Source of the DNA: Diploscapter coronatus | Taxonomy: Eukaryota; Nematoda; Chromadorea; Rhabditida; Rhabditidae | Assembly (NCBI GenBank): GCA_964036155.1 | Contig: OZ038422.1 | Location: 41,377,201 to 41,441,200 of the forward strand | Direction: 5' to 3' | Length of the DNA stretch: 64,000 nucleotides | Shown here: piece after piece, positions 14,401-23,400 of the stretch | Position numbering within the stretch: position 1 is the stretch's first letter | Layout: the number at the start of each line of letters is the position of its first letter | Made by a program: the position numbers and the translations under genes | The notes under the pieces: model-generated | Seen by the model: only the letters and a program-made list of their open reading frames with translations | Database searches by the model: none | Told to the model about the DNA's origin: nothing

Positions 14401-17400
14401 TTTTTGCTTTTTGACGTTCTATTTTTGCTGTCTTTTCCTCTCTCGATTTTCCACACTACTCCTCCATTATTTTGTTCCTTTTCGACACTATTTCTCTTTC
14501 TCCGCTTCTTTTCCCTATCTATTTCCTATTATCTCTAGCCATTTCTCTAGTCTATCTCGCAATTAATGTTTTATCATCTCAAAACTTCCTCTGAGCTCAC
14601 TGGGCTTTCATTTATATTCTCGTTTTCATCTATCATCTTTTTCTCATTCATAACATTTTCCTCTCTTCAATCCTTATGCTATTTCTTTCTTTCTATCTTT
14701 ACTCCTATTGTGCATCATTCTATTTCCTCTATTTCCTTCCCAAACATTGTTAGCCCATTCACACTACCGTTACTCATTCTTATTCTTACCTCTAGGCATT
14801 GATTAACCGGTTGAAATACGGCATAGGAATTTGCTCCTCGGAAAATTTCCGCAGTTCCGGATTGTTCCGGACTCTGATTTTTGATCCGGAAAACAATCAC
14901 TTGCGAAATTCTCAACATGCGAAGACCGATCACGGATTTTTACTATGACAACGATGAAAAGTGCGTAAAACTCATGTTTTTAAAAAAAAAATCTCAGGTA
15001 GTTTCAAGACTTATTGTTCAAAGAGTTAATTTTTTTTAAGTCCTCTGAAACATACAAATGAATCATGAAAATGTCTATTTTTGAAAATTTTCAAAATCAA
15101 TTCTTCAGTGGCGTTCTGGATACGGCCTCAAAACAACTAGAAGCGGTTATTGATGAAGCACGAACCAGGCATCATCATCAAAGGTAAGTTATTTCAAAAT
15201 TTTCAGATAATTCGGAGAGATATTTGACTTTCGCTTGATTTAAATGAAATTGCGCAAAAAAGCGACCAAAATATTCATTTTCTTCTTAATTTATTCAGAT
15301 TTTTGAACATTTTCTGAAAATGCATATTTCTATTTCTAATACGCGCTCTTATCACAACAAGCTAATCAATTGTCCTTGTACAGGCGATATTTTGAAACAT
15401 ACTCCAAAATATCAGAATTTTAATTCCAAGCCCTAAAATTTCGCTGATTACGTCATTTCGTCGCACCTCTGTCTATCATCTGACTTAAAACGTGTTACAT
15501 CAGTTATTTCATCATCATGTGCCTTTTCAGGTCCAAATTCAAGGACGCAATCGATTATCTGGACCAGATTTTCGAGGATCTCAAAAAAGAGTGCGATGTG
15601 GTGAGCTTTATTATAAAAAATATTTTAAGCCTTAATTTGGTCCATTCGAATTGTGAAATTCTTCGTTTTATTCAATTTCATCTCAAGCTGGAACTGATCT
15701 TTTGAATTTTATAAAAACTGGGAGTTTGCTAATGTTCGAAAAAAAAAGTTAGTACAATGCTTTCAATCAAATTGAGACTTATTTTTGGTTTTTATCAAAT
15801 CTTCAAAATACTTATCACAAGTCCTTATCTTTCTGATAATATTTTCCAAGTTCTTATCAAGAATAACCCCAGAAGATCTTTGTTCTCCTTAAATCAGATA
15901 AAGCTGATCACATGTGGGAACAATTTATTCGCTTCAAAAAGAAGAGAAGGAAGAAAAATCGATTGTTTTCATTTTCAGGCTGCTGAGGATAAAAACAACA
16001 ACGCCTCACAACGAGAAGAAGACCCGAGGAGGACGGCCAGTTCGATCGGCGAGCAAGAGGCAGCCAAGTGAGTTGATAACGAGAATGATAGGAGATAAGA
16101 GGAGATAGAGACTGATTATTGATTGATAAGAGGATATCATGAGATAAAGCTAATGGATAAGATATTTATTGGTTTGGAGACTTTGCTGAAGACCCAAGGC
16201 ATTGATTTTTGAGGAATCATGTGAGAGAGAACTAAGAAATTATTCATTGGAATTTTTTGGAGTGAAATAGTGATCGGGAAAAATTATTATGAGATGAGCT
16301 AACCCGAAGCTATAAATCAAAACATATACCGAAAACACCAACAAGCTCTTTATCAAAATGTCAAATTCCACCCATAAAAACCCTGGGACATGCATGTTTG
16401 AAATTCAAACTACAGATTCCGAGGTCTCGAATTTCCAAGTTCTGAATCACTTCCTTGATTTTTGCCCTTCGACTAGCTGCTGCCTCATGATAACATGCAC
16501 CGAAAATCGAAAATCGGCAAAATTCGAAGGTCAAGCGGACTTTTATTTATCCCCATTTCCACTCGGTCTTATAAAACCCCTGAAATCGCTATTTCCCCCA
16601 AAATCATCTAAAATCGACGGAAAATTTTTAATTCTCTAAAAAAAAATACCCTAAAGTCGCGGAGAAACAACCCTAAATTACTTGAAATCCCTATAAAATC
16701 CCTGGAAAATCGCTTATTTTCTCCAAAATCTCTGGCTAAGGGATTTTCGAAATGCGATATTTTCTATTTTCCCCTGTTCTAACTCGAAAAATCATTGTTT
16801 TCGTCTATCGGCTAAATTTTTAACATAACAAAACTTTAAGCTCAACTTTGAGAATTTTCATACCCCTGTCAGTTTTTATTCCCTATCTTCTATCATGGGA
16901 TGAGAATTCGAAATTCAACTTTTTGATATATCAGACGATTTTGTGGTCCTAGGCGCTATCATAGGATAAGTGATTTGAGAATGCTGATTTTTTCTCAATC
17001 AATCCATCCGTCATAGGCCCCTCTATTTTTTAATTCCCCCCCCCCCTCTTTTCGATATCTCCCAGTCTATTACAGCCCCTTTTTTTATTAGAAATCACTC
17101 CCCGCGAAGCTTCCAAGTTGTTCATCTCGGCTCACCTAGCCCCGACCGCCTTTATTACTAATTTCCTCTCGATCAAAAGTACCCCCATACTCGTGACTTG
17201 TCTGCAAAAATTAAATTTCCTTTGAAACTCGGCTATAAAATCCAAGTCTTCATATTAAACTTTGTCCAGAAAACATCTAAAATTCAATATGCTAGCCTAA
17301 AATTTGATTTTTCTAAAAATTTCTAAAGGCTCCAGAAAATCAATATTTTCAAACACTTGCCTAAAACCCGGAGTCAAAAATTTTGATTCGAGCCGTTTTT

Positions 17401-20400
17401 TCGCTGTCGCAGACTAATACGAACATAAGCGGATCGAATAACGCACAACGAGTCATGTCGCTGGTCAACGAAAAGCAAGTGCCTAAAATTTTACAAAAAT
17501 ATCTCAGGTGATTTTAGCCTCTTATATTTCAACATAGAACTAGAGAAGATCATAATTAAAAAAAAACTCCGACTGTTTTAGATCTCTATACCTTATCATA
17601 GGACGAGATTTTTGAGATTTCAAAAATATAGCAGCCATTTTTCCGAGTCTATCTTTCTACATGTAAGAGAAACCCTTCAAAACATAGGGTTTTTCTTCTC
17701 TTCCTTTGTCATATCCTTACATTTCAAAAATTTTGACAGACTAGCAGAATTTTGACGACTCGGCTATGTTACATCGTTTGCAAAGTGCTAGCCTTCAGCC
17801 GTACTATTTTCAGCTTACAAACCTCTCATTAGCCACTAGACTTGTCACTTCTAGTCCTGAAATAGGTTAAAAGTTATCCCAGCCTGTTTTCCCTTTCTAT
17901 TTCTCGTCGTAGGATGAGATAGGAAAATTCGACCTGAAGTTAGAAACTTCTCATCATTAGAAGCTAAGATCTAGACCCATTTTACTACCCTTTAACTTTT
18001 GACATTCAGCATTTTTGACAGTTTTAGGAAATAGACGACTAACTGATTTTTCGAGTGTACATTTTGACTAGTAAATTTTGAAACTTATTGAAACACATTT
18101 CCCCCATATAAATTCTATCCAATAGCTTTTCTTTAAAAATCATTTAGGATTTCTGAGACAGAAATTAATACGCATAGATCGTATTAGATATAATTCTTTC
18201 TAAGAAATTATTTATACAAATTTCGGAAACTTATAAAATTTCCAAAAAATATTTTTAGACGAGCCGCCGCTCAAGAAGCGAATCGTCTGTTCCGCCCTCA
18301 GCCTTCAACCAGCAACTCGCTTCCGAATCGAGCGCAACGACATCGGCCCGTTCAGGTCGGTCTAAACAAATTGTTATTTCCCTTAAAATTTTTTAAATCT
18401 TATATAGCTCTTTATAAAAATCAAAATTGAAAAAATTGCCTACTATTTCATCAAAAAAAACCCTTGAAATTTCTGATGAAACAACTCCTTATAAAAATGT
18501 AAATTTACGAATTTTCATTATTAGGTTTAAAAATGATATAAATCTCGAAAAATTGAATGGTTTGGTTCGTTCGGATTTGATGTTTGTATGCATTAGTCAA
18601 TAATTAGACGGAAAATTTATTAGAATACAAAAGCAATTTGAAAAAAAGCGTTGCCACTTACAAGGAGTCGGCACATACCGGACTCCGGGGTTTGAAAAAT
18701 GACCTATATAGGGTGATAGCTGACGTCGCGAGGATTCGAAATATGGTTTTATTTTTTGCCCCTTCGTTGATTTTGGGAAATTAGCATCATGCTGGTTCAG
18801 TACGCGCATTATAAGGCCCGGTCATAAGGGGAATAGCCAACAGCGGGCCATGGTCGAGTGGTAGGGTGATAGGTTGGGGAAACGCTAGAGTTTATTACAT
18901 CCTTTTTTGCGGGTTTGACTTTTTGACGATTATGATTTTTTGCAAAAATTGGCATGAATTTTTAGCCTTTATTTTTAACTTTTTTTCCCAAAATTTTCAT
19001 CGAATTTTTAGTGCAAAAATAATAACTCAAAGAAAATCGAACCCGCAAAAAAGGATATAATAAACTCTAGCGTTTCCCCAACCTATCACCCTACCACTCG
19101 ACCATGGCCCGCTGTTGGCTATTCCCCTTATGACCGGGCCTTATAATGCGCGTACTGAACCAGCATGATGCTAATTTCCCAAAATCAACGAAGGGGCAAA
19201 AAATAAAACCATATTTCGAATCCTCGCGACGTCAGCTATCACTCTATATAGGTCATTTTTCAAACCCCGGAATCCGGTATGTGCCGACTCCTTGTTAGAA
19301 AGAACAAAAATGCTGGATTTTTCCGAAACTTACCGTATTTTTTTGTCAAAATGTTCATTTGCAGCCCCCCTCGCCGGTCGAGCTAATCATCCCTGTGGTC
19401 AAGACGTCGGGTGCCACGGTCGCAGCGAACTCGCCGCCGATCGAGCCGTCAGTGGCGGAGACCATCGTTCTTCCGAAAAAGACCGACAAACTCGACTTCA
19501 CAAGGTACACAAATTGGAATTAAAAGAAAAAAAGGCTTGCCAAATTTCGAATTATTTTTTTACTTGAAAAATGGGGAACTATCTCTAAAATTGTTTTTCA
19601 GATAAAAGTAAAAGTTTTAAAAAATGAGTTCAATTTTTAATAATATCACGAGGTATGAAACATGAGCCCTAAAAATGTTTAGAAATTGAAATTTTCAAGG
19701 CTAAACAAAAAATGTTGAATTTAAACATTTAGACGATGGCTCCACGACGACCTGTCGTCCCTCGCGCACCAACCACCTGCTAACATCGCGCCGGACGTGG
19801 TGAGATGTTTTTTTTTTTGTTTTCAATTTCATAAAGCAATCTATATCATGGAGCGAATATTTGGAATTTTTTGCGCTGCAAATTTGTGATTTTTCGAGAA
19901 AACTATTCATGGTCAGACTTGAAACGTGTTCCACTGCAAAAATTCGTTTCATCACTTTTCTCGTCCCATTATTAAGGATGGTAATTGCAAACACTGACTG
20001 GAATACATTCACACCGTATAGGGAGGAATATTTGCGTTGAAAAACGTCCCAACGTCTGTTCATGATTTGGAATAGTATTTTTACAATCTCCTGCTGTATC
20101 AAATCATTTTTGCTTTTCAGTCCATCTACCAGGACGTCGATGAGCATTCTCTGGGCTCGTGCTCGGCTGAAGTGGCTGCTATTTGCTCGAATAAGCGAGA
20201 TCGGCCACAGGTGGAAAATTTTTAAAAATGAAAAAAATTCAAAGAGAATAAATTTTGCAGAAAAAGTCCACTAACCAGCAACAAAATGGAACGAGTAAGA
20301 ACGGGAAGCAGCCGCAAGTAAAGACGAACGGGACGCGGCAGAAGCCTCAACAACAATCGCAACAGCAACCGGGCCCAGTCAGGCCCCAACCATTCCGACC

Positions 20401-23400
20401 CCAACCCGTCTATGCACTGCCGAACGGGAATCAGAATAATAACGGGTAGGAGAATTATCGATTTTTGAAAATTTACGGGAGTTATTGAAATACGGCACGA
20501 CGACACGATTTTCGATCGATTTTAAATAGCCCTTCTTTCTTCATGCTATAAAATCGTGCCGCGTGAAATAGTTGTTGCCAAATTTACGTTTTCTTCTATA
20601 AAATTGAAAATAGGTAGAATTTTCTTGAAGAATTACCATTTTTAAAAGCTCCTTTTTCTTAGAAAATGTAAACTAATTGGAATATTTTGAAGAAAATGAA
20701 ATTCGATTTTTTGAAATGTATTCTTTAGAAATTGTTGTGAAAAGATAACAATTTTCACAAATTTTCAGCGTAAGCCGCTTCCCGGCCGAGCTCGAGCCGC
20801 CCCAACCACTTGCTAGAGTGGCGTCCTTCGACAACGGTCATCACAGCGGCAACAACAGTGCAAGAGCGATTTCCCAGGTTGGGAATGTTTCAATTTTGCA
20901 AATTTTATTATTTCGCCCCTTGTAGTAGAGTAATTAACAATGATTCCTTGCTTGTTTTTAGGGAGACATTTTTGAAACCTATCAAACTTAATTCAATTTT
21001 CTATTAGCCTAAACTCCCCCTTATGTTATATTTCCTTCTTCTCATTTCTTGTCTGATATTATCTCACAGCCATAATTGCCATGAAGCCATGTTATCGAGA
21101 AAAATCTTGATCCTCGATAAAATCGATATTCGTACAAATCTCGGCTTAGAATCTGAGAATGATGGAAGAGGGGAGAAATAATATGGAGATTTGAGTGAGA
21201 AAGGAGGAGAAAATTAAAGAAAGAGAGAAAGGATATATTTCAGACGGCAACAGACTCTCTGATCTGATAAACTAAGCTTATCTTTATCTTTAGATTTGTG
21301 TTTTTCTCTGACTCTATTAATTTCCCTCTATATTTCTTTCTTTCTCTCTCCCTCTCTTACACTATATCAAATGAAACACAGCAGCTTTTTCGTTTCTTTC
21401 TCTAATCCCTCTCTTATCACATCACTATTTCTTTTCCTCTCTATTCTAAGAATCCATACCCTCCAGCAAAATGATCCTGCAGCAGCACATGTAAAACATC
21501 GAAACCATAGAAAACCGAAGAGTTGTGAAATCGGGACGAAAATAAATCGAAAAAAGTTGTTGAAAATGATAGGTTTCAAAACTAGTTCATTTGAAAATCA
21601 ACGTCCCAACGAATAAGCATAATATTGGCCTAAAATTTCCATTAGCACGTCCAAATTCTCTCATATCGATTCGCAACCTACCGTCCTTCGTCTGAAAAAT
21701 TAAAGCGTTCGTTTTTCACCATATATAGGTTTCAAAAATAGATATTAAAACATCAAGATTTCTCTTTATCTATTGATCATCCATTTTGCTTCTTAAAAAT
21801 ACTTATGTTCACAAATAAGCTTCAAAAATTCCCTATAAAATAGCAAAATTTCTCCCTATCGATTCGAAATTGTCCATTGCGCGTAATAAAAATAAAATTA
21901 TAATTTAAAAAAAAAAAATTCTAATTCGAATCTTCCAGGAGCCCTACCAAACGCTTGGTTCGGCGCGATCCGACGAGCCGGGCTGCCGTCCTTCCCCTTC
22001 GGCCTTCCACAACGTCCCCTCTTCATCCTCGTTTTCGTCTCGAGGGGGTATACGCGGATCACTGCGATCACTGCCTGATGCGGGATTGTTGGTCAGGCAG
22101 AAACAACCAGGTACTCTCCTATTTAGCTAACGATTTGTTCTTAGTATATTAAATGTAATTCTGAGGTTGAAGTGAAAATGAATTTCATTACAGAGGAAAT
22201 GAAGGACCCCGTCTTAGCGATAGACCAACTCGTGGCGGAATTGGAATTGAACACAGAGCAGGTTATCTTCTTATGTGATCTTATTGCGGCGAAGGCTAAA
22301 ACACTGAAAGTCTGAAATTTGCAAGTGCCAAAAGTTTTGCTGAAACTTATTGTTAGCCTTTGAATTGATAAAAAAATTAGGATTTTTAGTGCCTTGCTTA
22401 AATATGATATTGAGTTATTCAGAAGACTAGAGCGATTCGAGAAAATCATGAAACATAAAATGTTTGGACTAAAATTATTTTGAAGTATCAGCTCTATAGG
22501 CAGCATGCGACTTGATGAGCTTTAAAAATACTTCTGATTATAAATTGACATGAAACATACATATTTTCAGATGTCCGTATCGGACAAGCGACGTTCCTTC
22601 CCAACATCATTTGTGCGAATCCAGAACGACTACGAGCAACCCGTCAAGCAACGGGCCGAGTTGAGACAGGTAATTTCTAGATAAAAAATTGTATTTTTAC
22701 ACCAACTGACATTGTTGCTAGGAATGAATCTATAAGAAAAAATGTTCTAAAAATATTTTTTGAATCATAGCAAAGATTTTTAATTTCTTTAGGTATAACA
22801 AAATGAAGTTTTGACTATTTTACGCCAAACGTAAAGATTATTCTACTATCTTCTTACAAAAATATCGTTGAAATTCTAATGTTTCATCATATATATATTA
22901 AAAATATACAAATTTGCAGGCACCAATGCGAGGTCGGGCTCATGGTTTTGTGCTGGGGCCGGGGCAAATTCACCAGCCGCCACAAACGCAGTCACAAATC
23001 TATCCGCAGACCAATATAGGGGTAAGCTTTTTTGTTATTTTCTAAGAATTTCGGATTTGTTTTCTCAAAAATTTTGGAAGATTGGTTTTTGGAGTTTCAG
23101 AAAAATGAAGAAGCATTTTCAGTTTCCACGCGTCCAGCGTCAAGAGAAATCCCTGGACGAAGTGACATCGATGTTAAACAACGTGGTCAACGATTTCCAA
23201 GACACCAATCAGCCGGGGGGAATCAACCGGAAAAAGTCGACTTGTAAGCAGATGCTGGGACGTTTTCCACCCGCAAGACTTCGGTCATATCATCTCTCTC
23301 GTCCCATTGTTAAGGATAGTCATTCAAACGCTGACTGAAATACATTCACCGCATAAGGGAGATATTTGCGGTGGAAAACGTCTGGACATAAGTGATTTTC

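Noticed and set aside
14171..14802. Two adjoining + frames of 131 and 78 codons
   Set aside because: Same pyrimidine-tract artefact; hydrophobic character comes from TTC/CTC codons.
18259..18355. Alternative frame of exon 18259 (ACG AGC CGC ...)
   Set aside because: Open, but it would leave in phase 1 and force the next exon into a frame that looks noncoding, while the chosen frame joins both sides cleanly.
22141..22506. 121-codon minus-strand frame
   Set aside because: Antisense to the large gene's exon 22194-22261 and its introns; no splice signals on the minus strand.
22571..22669. Direct joining of exon 21939-22110 to 22571
   Set aside because: Phases disagree; the small exon 22194-22261 between them restores the frame, so it was added instead.
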